A model generated the notes under the pieces. It was not told where the DNA came from. It was given only the letters and a program-made list of their open reading frames with translations, and did not search any database. Below are positions 39,061 to 50,590 of a stretch of DNA of 64,000 nt, in pieces. Both the position numbers and the translations under genes were made by a program. Source of the stretch: Theobroma cacao (lineage: Eukaryota; Streptophyta; Magnoliopsida; Malvales; Malvaceae). The DNA lies in the NCBI RefSeq assembly GCF_000208745.1, contig NC_030858.1, positions 9,188,271 through 9,252,270 of the forward strand. Reading direction: 5' to 3'. Position 1 is the stretch's first letter. Every line of letters starts with the position of its first letter.

Positions 39061-40197
39061 TAGAGATATCAACGGGTACCCTATTATAGGGTACCCTACC
39101 CGGTTACACCGAGTTAGGGTACTCCATAAAAGGGTTCGGGTAGGGATTTCACTACTCGAATAGGGTTCGGGTAGGGTTTGGGTACCACTCCTTGGATACC
39201 CGCTACCCGAACCCGATTAATATTTATAAATATTTTATTATTATTTTAATAATTAAATTAAAATCTTACAATTTCTATCAACATTACAAGCAATTTTTTT
39301 TGTTAAAAACTAACAAATATATGAAAAGTATGGTTACTCTAATTATTAATATGATGACATTAATATATTTAAATTAAAAAATTATTAGATTGTTAATTAT
39401 GTTTAAATAATTTGAATATTATATCATATTATAAAGGAATATAATTACTATTATATATGTATTTTTAATATACATATATTTACTTTTTATTTTGTGTTAA
39501 CATTTATAACTTATAAAATTATTAATAATAATATATATACTATTATTTATATAAACTTATAACATATAAACCTAAAGAGAAGTTGTGAAATTAGAATAGT
39601 TTTAGAACCTAAATGTTTTTTTTTAATTTCATGAAATTAAGAATAAATCCTTATAATTAATTAAATTAATTCATGAAACTACTATTACTAATTAACTTGT
39701 AATGTCTTTTAAAATATATAGTTTATATATTGTGTTAATTTGTAAGAAATATAATTACTATTTTATTTATTAAAATATTTTTTATGTATGCGTGTGTATA
39801 TATATATATAATGTACTTTAAATATAAATATATATTTATTTTTTATTTTGTATTAACATTAGAAAAATTATAACTCATAAAATTATTAATTACAGTATAT
39901 ATACCTTTGTTTATATAAACTTATAACATATAAATTTAAAGAGAAGTTATGAGGTTAGAAAAGTTAATTGGGTAATTGGGTAGCCATGAAGAAGATTTTA
40001 ATAATTTTTTTTATTTAATCGGGTATTTAAACGGGGTTAGGGTAATTATAGGGTAGTAGGAATGTATTAGGGTTAGGGTTAGAGTAATAATTTTTAAATT
40101 ATTCGGGTAGTTAATAGGGTTAGGGTAGTTAATTTTTAATAGGGTTAGGGTTCGGGTACTTCGAAATTATAGGGTACCGGACCCGTTGACATCCCTA
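39061..40197. mobile_element. hAT-like non-autonomous element
   Basis: The left end TAGAGATATCAACGGGT and the complement of the right end TAGGGATGTCAACGGGT match at 15 of 17, and both continue into GGTACCCTAT words. The flanking 8-mers ttaactcg (39053-39060) and tttactca (40198-40205) agree at 6 of 8, consistent with an aged 8-bp hAT duplication. Subterminal regions are packed with GGGTA and GGTTCGGGTA words. The interior is AT-rich and holds a direct duplication (about 39435-39600 and 39750-39965, both ending AACATATAAA..TAAAGAGAAGTT). No transposase is encoded. Confidence 0.8.
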
Positions 40198-40362
40198 TTT
40201 ACTCATTTACCGTCTAAGACATGATTGGTTAATCATGTTATCATGTATTCATATACTCGTAACTTGTTTATTACTTATTTATTTAATTGTGTTCACGTGT
40301 CGTGTAGACACGTTTAGTACACAGTTAAGACTCATTTATTGATCCATATAAATATTAAAGCA

Positions 40363-42860
40363 AATTGTGAGAAATAGTCAACTTTATAAATCTATTCCAA
40401 AAATAGTCTTTAATATAGAATTAACTGTTTTTACCTAACTTTTGTAATAACTTGACAAAAATGCCCTCAAAATCATCTTAGAAAAATTAAATGTTCTCAT
40501 TTTCTCTCTCTCGCTATTCGTCTGCTATGTTCCCTATATTTCTTTCTCGTCATCCAACTTTCTCTAATTTTACCACCATCACCATCTCTCTTTGTCTATC
40601 TCTCATAATCTCACCATATTGTCATCGATATACAGATCAAAGAGCATGACACAGCAGGTAACAACATGTTCTTGGATTTATAGGTTTACATTCACAAAAC
40701 CCTCTCTGTGTCTATCTTTCACCATCTCGTCATATTATCGTCGATCTACAAACGAAAGAGTATGTCATGGTGAGTAACAACGTGTTCTTAGATGTATTAG
40801 TGTTGAGTTTTTCAATGATTCATGCTTTAGCGTGTAACAAAGTGATTCGTGCCTTGGCGTGTAGCATCAATAGGAAAAAGGAAGCTTTGGCATGTAATAT
40901 CTGATGCTGAAACTTTGGCATTGGAGTGTAACATTTGGTTTTAAAGCTTTAGCTTTAGTGTGTAATATCGGGTGCTAAAGCTTTGACTTTGTCATGTAAC
41001 ATTTGTTGCTAAAGCTTTGGTGTGTAACATTTTCTGCTGAAGTGCGTGACATTTGCTTAGGTTTGTAGTGTCATTTTGTTTTTATTTTCTATTATTTTTA
41101 GCTGTTGTAGGGCACAGTAAACTAAGTTTTTGGTTGTGTACTCCACCAACGTTTTGGGATTTTTTGTTTTTTGAGGCTATATTTACGGATTAGTAGTTTT
41201 TGTTATTTTGTAGGATTTTTTTTTTAAACACTAATCAAGATTTTGTTTATAATGGGCATATCACCAAAGGTATTTATTGCCAGGGAATCGGTATATTGTT
41301 AGAATATAAAATATTGCAACACAGGCAAGTCCTAAGTTACAACAAGCAAATGGGACTGAAGGTGATATTCAAATGAAAAGAAGGGGTGAGTAAGAAAGGA
41401 GGAAAAAGAATCATTTACAAATAAATTGAAAGAGAAACTATATACCTAGTGGCAACTGCTAGATTCTCAATGATAAAGGAACCAACCTTTGAAAGGGGTC
41501 AAAACAAAGGTAAAATGAGTGCCCTTGAATGGAGATTTCTGTAGCAGAGGCTTCTGAATAAGAGAAACCCTCTGACATTGACAATGAACTTTTAGGAGAG
41601 TTTGATAGATTATGGGAAAAACTGATAAATATAAATATATATATCCAAAAAAATTTGAATGAAGGTGAGAGAAAGTTTTTTCTTCCAAAGTTGTTTATCC
41701 TTTACTCAATTCATCTTCTTTTCTTGAAAATTTTCAAAATTCTTATTTTTCTGCAAAATTTTCTTGAAAAATTAATAATTAGTTTACATTCACAAAACCC
41801 AAAAATTGATAGGTTGAAGTTATAAGTGAAATGAAATATGTTAATTAGAACACTGCCTAGAATTGTTATACGCCATATCTGCATGTAACAACTCTAATGC
41901 ACTTAGTGTGTAACAAATCTATTGAATATGGCATGACGTGTAATAACATGTTTTTGTACATATCTACATGTAACAACATTTTTTTCAAAATAGCGTTCAG
42001 TAAAATTTTTTTTGAACATGGCGTGTAACAAAAATATTTCTTAAACATGTTGTGTAACATGCTCCTTTGTATTTCACTAGAACATAACCTCTTAGAGTTA
42101 AACATCTTAAACATGGTATGTAACAACTTTTTTTTTTCAGCATGGCGTGCAATAACATTTTTTTTAAATATGGCGTGTAATAATAACATTTTTTAAACAT
42201 GACGTGTAACTTGGTCTCTATCTTTGTATTTCATTAGACATAAACTCTTAGAATTAAATATCTTCACGATAGAGATAAAGTTTAAAATCAAAAAGAAATT
42301 TGACATGGAAAGGACGATGTATTGAAAAGTTATTCTACTACTAGGATGAAATAGATTTGAATAAAAAGATATTATTCAAAATCCTCAAAATTGGATAATT
42401 AGCTTTTAGGGTTATTTTATTTGTTACATTTCCTGTAATCACAAAAAAAGAAGAAATTATGAAAAATGGTCAACCTCATAAGGCCATTTCAAAAAGAGCC
42501 TTAATATAAAGTCAACTGTTTTTACCCAATTTTGTTCATGAATTGACAAAAATGCCCTTAAAGTCATTTAAATAAATTAAATCATTTATCACAATTTTCT
42601 CTCCTGATTCCTTTCTTCGACATCCGTCTGCTATGCTTTCGATTTCTCTCTCTTGCCATCCAGCTCTCTCTAATTTTATCCATTTCTTTCTCCCACATCC
42701 ATCTGCTGTGCTTTCGATTTTTCTCTCCCACCATCCAGCTCTCTTTAATTTTACCACCATTGCTATCTTTCTCTGTCTATTTCTCGTCATATTGTCGTCA
42801 ATTGACAGACTAAAGAGCAACGATGACATTAATGTGTATTCTTGGGTTTATTGATTTACA
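40363..42860. repeat. Direct duplication inside the large element
   Basis: About 330 bp at 40363-40700 recurs at 42453-42860. Both copies read through TAACTGTTTTTACC, TTGACAAAAATGCCCT, a CT-rich stretch with TCTGCTATG, and CTAATTTTACCACCAT, ending in a tttacattcac-type phrase. Copy A has its own ~115-bp internal duplication (from 40586 and from about 40703). Copy B has a ~78-bp internal duplication of the TCTGCTATGCTTTCGATTT segment (42624 and 42702). These show repeated local expansion. Confidence 0.75.
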
Positions 42861-43615
42861 TTCATAGAACCTTAAAATTGATGGATTAAAGTTATATAAG
42901 TGAATCTGTAAATTAAAACACTGTCCAGAATTGTTACACGTCATGCCTGTTTGTAAAAAATCTATTGAAAATAACATAGTTTAAACATAACATGTAATTT
43001 AATCTCTATTTTTGTATTTCACTAGAACATAACATAAACTCTTGGAGTTAAACATCTTAAATATGAAATATAATAATTTTATATTCAATATGGCATATAA
43101 TAACTTTTTTTTAATATGATATGTAACTTGATCTCTATCTTTGTATTTCACTAGAATATAAACTGTTGGAATTAAATACCTTAAACATGGTGTGCAATAA
43201 CTTTTCTTTTCAACATAACATGTAACTTGGTCTCTATATTTGTATTTCATTAGGAGAAAAACTCTTGGAGTTAAATACTTTAAACATGATATGTAGTAAT
43301 TTTTTTTTCAAAATGGCGTGTAACGACTTTTTTTTTTTTTAACATGGCATGTAACTTAGTTTCTATCTTTGTATTTTTCTAAGGCTTTTACTCTTGGAAT
43401 TAAACACTTTAAACATGATGTGTAACAACATTCTTTTTTCAACATAGTGTGTAATAACATTTTTTTGAACATGGCGTAAAACAATATTATTTTTTAAGCA
43501 TGGCGTGTAACTTGGTCTCTATCTTCGTATTTCACAAGGATATAAACTTTTAGAGTTAAACACCTTAAATATGACGTGTAATAATTTTTTTTAACATAAC
43601 GTGTAACAACATATT
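40825..43615. repeat. Array of degenerate GCGTGTAAC words with higher-order period
   Basis: About 30 copies of GCGTGTAAC or one- or two-base variants (ATGTAAC, GTGTAATA) occur here, usually preceded by AACATG and followed by AACATTTTTTT. They cluster at 40830-41050, 41880-42210 and 42985-43610. A second phrase, TCTCTATCTTTGTATTTCAC, recurs about every 100-160 bp (near 42062, 42213, 43002, 43131, 43231, 43353 and 43512) and is followed by CTCTTGGAGTTAAA. One stray word lies at 44137. The array is non-coding; its function is unknown. Confidence 0.8.
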
Positions 43616-43980
43616 TTACTAGGTGTCCTGAGTTAGTCCTTTTATCGAAACTCTTACAGCAACTATATACTACCAGTACATCTTTAGGGCTACTGCTATC
43701 AAGGCTTTGGGCTCCTTCCGCAACAACCCTACCAATTAAAGAAAAAAAAAACAAAAGACTCATTGAAAACTAAAATTGCTTTGTCTTCACTTATCTTTTT
43801 CTTTTTCAGTATTTGTTCATTTATGTGTATGAGAGGATAATTATGATGATGAACTTTCTTTCTTCTTTTACATCTTTCTTTTTTTATAATTTAAATATTT
43901 TGCTATTAGCTTTTGCACCTCTATATCATTGTTCCTGAGTAATAGTGGTTTTGACTTTTTCTTTAAAAAAAAATATATTT

Positions 43981-44300
43981 TTTAACACGTGTGCTTGAAT
44001 ATGAGAAGGTTTCATTAAAAGCAATTTTATTTGAAAATATTTTCTTTTGGCTAAAAACAGTTAAGATTAAAAAGAGAGTTATTTTTTAAAATACTTTATG
44101 TTTGAGAGCTTAAAAAAATCATTATTAAAAAAAAATGACGTGTAACAACATTTTGTTTTAACACGTTTACTTAATATATGAGGAGATTTAATTAAAGGTA
44201 ATTTTGTTCAAAAATTTTTTCTTTTAGTAGTTAAAACAGNGTTACTTTTGAAAACACCTTATCTTTGAGGACTAAAAAAAAAATTATCCTCAAATATTAA
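43981..44300. repeat. ~177-bp tandem duplication
   Basis: Two units begin tttaacacgtg or tttaacacgtt at about 43981 and 44158. Both pass through atgag, tttcattaaa or tttaattaaa, and end in the phrase for cacctt or actttatgtttgag followed by an A-run. An N lies at 44240 in the second unit. It lies just right of the GTGTAAC array. Confidence 0.6.
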
Positions 44301-45412
44301 TATTTTTATGATGATTTAAGATTTATTGATGTTAAATTTTATTATATTTGATAAATATTATGATGTGTATAATTTTTTATTGTAAATTTGACTAATAAAA
44401 CTATATATTAATTGTACATATTCTAATTTAATCATTTTTTAAAGTTTTAATTTAATCATTTTAATTGTGTTAATTGTGTAAACATCTTATAAATTGTTTA
44501 AATTTTAATCAAGTTAATCTTATCATGTTATATAAAATTTAGTCTGAACACATTTAATAAAGGTATTAATCGTGTCATATCATGTTACACATTAATTAAA
44601 CGTATCTATGTACGTGTTTAAGATCTTGACACGATTAATTAATTGTGTAATATTCGTATTTACTTATATACATGTTAATACTTTATTTTTACATAACACA
44701 GTTAAGACATGAAAATATGAATTGTCATATTTACATGTGACAGATGAGCTAATAATATGAATATGCATGCAACGTGGTTAAGGTTAGTTGAAGTGAAAAA
44801 GTCACATAAGACAACTTTTAATTTCTAACTGTTAAATGATCAAAGTAATAATTTTTATAAACATTGCCCATCAAAATATAAAATTTTAAAATTGACGGAG
44901 CAAAACAAAGATTTATGAAAAGCTAAGAGAGTAAATGGTAAGGTATCCAAGTTTAGTAAGAGTCTATGCGCCACTTGAGAACAATATAGTTAGGAATTAG
45001 CATGGAGAAAACTGGGTTGGTGTTTTTAAGTGCGTATTAATGACAAATTTTAATTAGGGAGAGGATACATATAACTTAAGGCTTGTAGTTTAATAGGGTT
45101 AGAGTATATTAATTGCCCTTATTCGTATTGAAGTAATAGGGGCAACGAATGGTTAAAAGTTAATAGTGTACATATATAGGTGTTATGTTCACCTTGCAAG
45201 GCAGTACACGGTACCATATAGGTAGAACTATTTAGCATAAATAAACTTACTATAGCTGTGATCCAAAATCCTCACGTGTTGCCTTTGCAGAGGAGTTTTA
45301 CCTAGAAACATTAAGGCAACCTTATAGTTAATATACATTTACACATGTTGAAATTGTAACAACCTAAAAAGGTCTTTAGCACAATTCTCTAGCAAGCCTA
45401 TTAATTCATCAA

Positions 45413-45826
45413 GGCATAATATCTCAAAAAAAAAATTCTAGATTATTCAGGAATATTCAAATAAATTCTTTATTCTGTTATTGTGATCAATTAAATCTTA
45501 ATATTTTTATTTTGAGTCCAATGAACTATTGTTAGTCACAAAATGCCACTTGTTATTTTATGTCACATGATATTGATGTGATATGCTGATATGTCATAAT
45601 ATATGATGACATGATATGATGATATAACATTTTCATCCTCCACATTAATGTTACGTAAGTATAAAATGAAAAGTGACATTTTGACTAATGACAATTAGTC
45701 AACAGTCAGTTATAAAGCTCTATTTAGCTCAAAATAAAAGGAGATGGATTTTATTGAATGTAATAGAACAATAAGAATTTATTTGAAATTTTTGAATAAT
45801 TCAGAGACTTTTTCAAGTATTACGTG
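45413..45826. mobile_element. Mutator-type MITE, copy 3, with perfect 9-bp target duplication
   Basis: The element starts GGCATAATATCTC and ends ATTACGTG. ATTCATCAA stands directly before it (45404-45412) and after it (45827-45835), a perfect 9-bp repeat. Its arms and internal ATGACATGATATGATGATAT and TGACTAATGACAATTAG segments match copies 1 and 2. It is shorter (414 bp) than copies 1 (493 bp) and 2 (516 bp), so it has internal deletions. Confidence 0.9.
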
Positions 45827-45835
45827 ATTCATCAA

Positions 45836-47793
45836 TCACACTCAAATTAATTGATACTAATTAGAATGTGAGGATGAATTGTAAATCATTAGTGATGAAA
45901 AAACAGTAAAGAAAAGATGTGAAGTTGTTGATTTCTCACGTAAGTGCATGTATCGTTAACAAAAAATATAGTAATGAAGTAGAGTATCGTTTCTACGGAG
46001 AATTGTTTAATTTTTACTGTTAACTACTAAAATTATAACACCCTAATTTTATTCAAATAATTAAAATAAAAAAAATTAAAACTAAAATTAAATATTAAAT
46101 AAAACTCACTTAACTACCAGATCTAAACTTATAATATTTCTCAATATTTCATTTGATTATTGTCTCTCTCTCTTAACTTAGTTTAATGGATTAAATTTCT
46201 AACATAGAGTCCTAAATTATTTACAAGTCTCTGTTGAGTTTCTTATAAAAATATCTCTTCCAATTAATTTACTATATGTCTATGCAAATTAAATTGAAGA
46301 AAGATTCATTAAGTTTGTGCTCTAATTTTGGCTACGTATGGCTTATAAGTGTATGTCTACCCTATATGCAAATCAAACCACTTAATCAACTAAATGTATT
46401 CGATCATACGCTATTTTATTTAAGGTCTACCTAAATCTACTTCGTCAAGGCTTAACCTAGGTTTCCAATTCAATCTAATTGGTGATTAGGCAATTAAAAG
46501 TATTAAGAACAAAATAAAATAAACAACGAAAATCTATCAAACATAAGTAAAAAAGAGATAAATAATTCAGACTACATAATGAGTTCAATCATAATCTTAG
46601 ATTAAGAATTTAGTTCCTCACCAAGTCACACATTATCATCGAATATAGTTTAAACAATCAAAACAAACTAAGAAAATAAGAGAATAATAAAAAAGAATTA
46701 GCTCAAGAATTATAATCTTGATCTTCCAAGTCTTCTGAAATTCTTCAAAATCTTCTATCTTCAATGACTTTGTGGCTTGACCCTCAGCTTTTAATCTGGT
46801 GTTAGACCAAGTTGGGTGAAAAAAAAAGTCAATTTCAGCTGGGATTTCCTTATCAGACTGTGTAAGTCGCAGTTTTACCAAATTAATTAGCAGAAATCGT
46901 AATTACTCTAGGACTGCTACAGTATATCAAATTCGATAAGATTTTTGACCATCCTACAGACCGAACGGGGTAAAGTGGTTAACATAAAAGTTGTAGATCT
47001 TTCTCTTATCTTTTCAATGGTCAAAGAATTGCTTCATTTGGAGTTTTGTAGAGAAAGTTATGGCCAAAATACCGAAATATATGCATTGAAAGTTTGCACC
47101 TCAAAATTGCTCTCCTTATTTTACTAAAATTCTTTATTCAAACACCTACAAAAGCACAAATAAATCAATAACAACCTATCTTAACCACATTAACACCAAA
47201 TTAAATATAAAATTAACTAAGATTAGATTGACTCACCTAAAATAACTAATTTAAGATAATTAAATAAAATCTATTAATTTATACGCATTACTACAAAAAC
47301 TTAACCAAATTATTATTAAAATTAAACTCAAATAACTCTATATCATAAAGTTATCAGAATACATTTATGTTTTGATCTTATTGCTCCAAATACAACTAAA
47401 GTGAATTGAAATGTTGTCTTATCCTTTGTAACAAAACAAATAAGCTCTACGCGTTTCATAGAGCTCAAGTCGTTTAAAAAAGAATAAAGGTGACAGTATG
47501 AATACAGCAAAGAGATATTAGATTGATTACGAGGTAGAAAATGAAACAAGGGAATAAGTAAAGGGGGATCCATCAGCCTATAATCTGTAGGCAGGGAGGC
47601 TAAATTCATAATTTAAGGTCTTAATTGTGATTAAGACAGCTCATAGTTAGGTAAAGACAAGAGAGAAAGAGGGCTCAAGCCGGTTAAAGACGGCAAAATT
47701 ATAATTTTTTCTTTGTAGCCGGCTATTTGTACTTTTGCCACCACAAAACCTTCCAAGCCCATGTTTCTTTTTTAAGTCTCCTCTCATCATCCC
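45836..47793. other. Intergenic DNA, probably old retrotransposon sequence
   Basis: No gene was recognised. The part at about 46600-47130 has the mixed composition and short phrases (gttgtagatctttctc, gagaaagttatggcc) that I associate with dispersed plant retrotransposon leaders, but no LTR or coding domain is visible. The part right of 47640 is the WRI4 upstream region. Confidence 0.3.
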
Positions 47794-47800
47794 TTTATAA
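47794..47800 (+). promoter_or_regulatory. Candidate TATA box of the AP2 gene
   Basis: TTTATAA in the context ccctttataaccc lies 120 bp upstream of the start codon, in a pyrimidine-rich region. This is a plausible distance for a TATA box with an ~85-90 nt leader. No transcript evidence is available. Confidence 0.4.
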
Positions 47801-47919
47801 CCCTCTTCATTGGAGGACTTAGTCGTATCATTCCGAATTCCTTTTTGTTTTTAAATCACTTTTCACTCATCTTCTTTCTTTCCTTGACGTACGTTGCTGA
47901 GAATTGATCATCAGGTTTC

Positions 47920-50590
47920 ATGGGGAAACTATCACTGCAGAACCAGAAAAACAATGCACAAAATAATAACTTTAATAATACTACGAGTAATGGTGTTACC
48001 AAGGTGAAGAGAACTAGGAGAAGTGTTCCAAGAGACTCACCTCCTCAGCGTAGCTCGATTTATCGAGGGGTCACTAGGCAAGTCTTTTTGGTTATTACTT
48101 GCTAGCTAGTATTTGTTTATCTTGATTTTGGTTACCTGACATGCATGTTAATTTATGTGATTGTTTCAGGCATAGGTGGACAGGTCGATATGAAGCTCAT
48201 CTATGGGACAAGTATTGCTGGAATGAATCACAAAATAAGAAAGGACGCCAAGGTTCATTTCCTTTTTCCCCTTATTGATCTTGTTCATATTTCTCAATGG
48301 AATTATATACGGAGCAAAGTTTATTGATTTAGTTTTCTCCTCCTTTATGCTGCTGCTGCTGCTATGTACTCAAATGCAGTCTACCTTGGTATGTTAACTA
48401 CTACTTAGTGAGTGAAAATTTTTAATGCTGTTCTTTTTTTTTAACCTCACACATTTGGAAAATTTACATTTTCCAGGTGCTTATGATGATGAAGAAGCTG
48501 CTGCACATGCTTATGATTTAGCAGCACTCAAATACTGGGGTCAAGATACCATTCTTAACTTTTCGGTAATCTTATATTCTTATTAGCATTGTTTATTTTC
48601 ATGTGGTTTTTAAGAAGACTGAGGAAGAAACTTACTATTTTACCATTAACAATACGCAGTTATCAACATACCAGAAGGAATTGAAAGAAATGGAGGATCA
48701 GTCTAGGGAAGAGTATATTGGATCTTTGAGAAGGTGAGATTGATGACTGATGATGAGAATTTATCAATAAGAAGGATCCATGTGAGAAGCAAGTATACGT
48801 TTATGCATTGAGTTAATCATGTATTTGGTCTTGAATGTGCAGGAAATCTAGTGGTTTCTCTCGGGGAGTTTCTAAATACAGAGGTGTTGCTAGGTACTTG
48901 TTTATAGTTTTATCTCGTTTCTTCTTCATTTCCGTCTTTTGTGAGTGAAAGCTTCAAATTGTTTGTGCACAAAGCTCTCAACAAAGGATTTATAAAAAAT
49001 TTTATATTTAGGCAGATCTATATGGCTATAAGTACTCCAGCATTAACAAATTGCAATAGCTAGTGGATAATATTTATATATATCATATGTATATGTACAT
49101 ATACATACATGCACTTTTGCAGCATCTCAGTTATCTTTCTGATAATCTACATCTCAAATGCAACATTCATTTGTTACAGACTTTATAGTATTTACTTGTT
49201 TAAATTTTAATGTCGATGGACAGACATCATCACAATGGGAGATGGGAGGCTCGCATTGGCAGAGTCTTTGGCAACAAGTACCTCTATCTTGGTACATATG
49301 GTATTTGCCATTTCCCTTTTTTTTTTATTCTTTGTCTTTTCCTTTTACTGTTTCCAAATCCAAAACAAGCTAGACTCGCCAAATGTATATGCAAGAAGCA
49401 AAACCCCCAAAAGAAAACCAAAGAGAAAGAAGTTAAGAAAAGTTAGACTTCTCTCTGATTACAAAACATATGGGTACTATTTCTGTGCCATAGATGGATT
49501 AAATAAGAGTTGTTTTTCGTTTTCTTGTTGGCCATTACTTTCAGAGTTTGTGACGTTTATTAAATGGACATTCACCTGTAAACATATTTAATGTCCTGAC
49601 TCGTTTTTCCTACCCAATAGCAAAGGCTAGCTTACTTTTTACATTCATTAATTGATTAAAATATTCCAAAATCTAGATTGAAAAGTACAAGTGAGTTGAT
49701 CAGAATTGATCTTCGAGGTTGTCAAACAAACACTAGAATCTTATAGAGTCTTAATCACATATGAACTCACAATGGAAAGGGGGCAAGCATATCTTACAAT
49801 TATATGTTTGTTACTTTTTCTTATAATTTCTTTGGAAGCTGAGGCAACCCAAAATCTACCCGATAATTAGCATACACTTGTTGAGAAGGATTGCATCAGT
49901 TAACTTAGTAGGATATGTTCCACCAACCTTAACAAATGTTTCATATCTAAATACAAGTGAAGAAAATTTCAACCTCTCCCCACTAAATTTTATTCAAAAA
50001 TGAATCACTTTCAGCCTATTCTCGCTACAAAATTGTCCCCTAATCTGTTCATTGACTTTTTTGCAGCTACACAGGAAGAAGCTGCCACAGCATACGATAT
50101 GGCTGCGATAGAGTACCGGGGATTAAATGCAGTGACAAACTTTGATTTAAGCCGTTACATCAAATGGCTTAAGCCTAATCAGACCAACACCGAAAGTAAC
50201 CCTAACCCTAAGATAGAATCTACTTCAACAGGAACAACAAGCCCTACTCAAGAACTTAACCTAAACTTCGTCAACAACAACCAGTTGCAAGCCTCCAACC
50301 CTAGTGATCAATCCTTGCTGACTCAGCCACGGCCTGCGAATGCCACTTCAGCCCTAGGGCTTCTTCTTCAATCGTCAAAATTCAAGGAGATGATGGAGAT
50401 GACTTCGGCTGCTGATCACTGCCAATTGACACCAGCGGTATCTGAACCAGTGCCATGCAGCTTCCCTGAAGACATACAAACTTACTTCGGATGTCAAGAT
50501 TCGAGCAGTTATGGAGATGTTGATGATATTATTTTTGGTCAGCTTAACTCCTTCATGCCACCAATGTTTCAATGCGACTTTGATGCCTAG
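47920..50590 (+). CDS. WRI4: Double-AP2 transcription factor, WRINKLED4/3-like
   Basis: Eight exons: 47920-48077, 48170-48252, 48380-48388, 48477-48565, 48660-48733, 48843-48893, 49224-49300 and 50067-50590. They encode 354 residues. Two AP2/ERF DNA-binding domains are complete: about 46-112 ([20 protein letters not shown], then [19 protein letters not shown]) and about 149-207 ([19 protein letters not shown], then [18 protein letters not shown]), joined by the linker [19 protein letters not shown]. The third exon is the 9-base VYL microexon known from this subfamily. The first intron has a GC donor. The C-terminal motif [14 protein letters not shown] and [11 protein letters not shown] place it with WRI4 (At1g79700) or WRI3, not WRI1. 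These nuclear activators control fatty-acid and cuticular-wax genes; that role comes from the family. WRI3 remains possible. Confidence 0.92.

Larger units (their letters stand above)
38712..44945. mobile_element. Large candidate element with long degenerate inverted ends
   Basis: The left arm from about 38715 and the inverted complement of the right arm ending near 44945 align for some 130 bp. Shared words include ACTTTTCA/GCTTTTCA, TTTTTGTTTT, ATATTTTG, TTTATAAAA and TTTGAT. Beyond this, both arms contain related CACGATTAATT, ACAGTTAAGAC and CACGTGT words, so the arms may be about 450 bp. The left arm is split by the hAT-like insertion at 39061-40197. The interior holds the GTGTAAC array and has no long open frame. 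Identity between arms is only moderate and no target duplication was placed, so the boundaries are approximate. Confidence 0.5.

Noticed and set aside
40030..40160. Interstitial telomere (TTAGGG words)
   Set aside because: The plant telomere unit is TTTAGGG, and the words here are subterminal repeats of the hAT-like element.
40825..43615. CRISPR-like array
   Set aside because: Repeats are degenerate, of uneven spacing, within a plant nuclear genome; no cas-like genes are present.
46636..47127. Possible genes in the region before the AP2 gene
   Set aside because: Short frames in both strands without domains. The sequence resembles old retrotransposon leader DNA.
25028..47919. Integrated viral sequence or an intact autonomous transposon
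   Set aside because: No reverse transcriptase, transposase, capsid or integrase motif was found in any frame; all mobile DNA seen here is non-coding.
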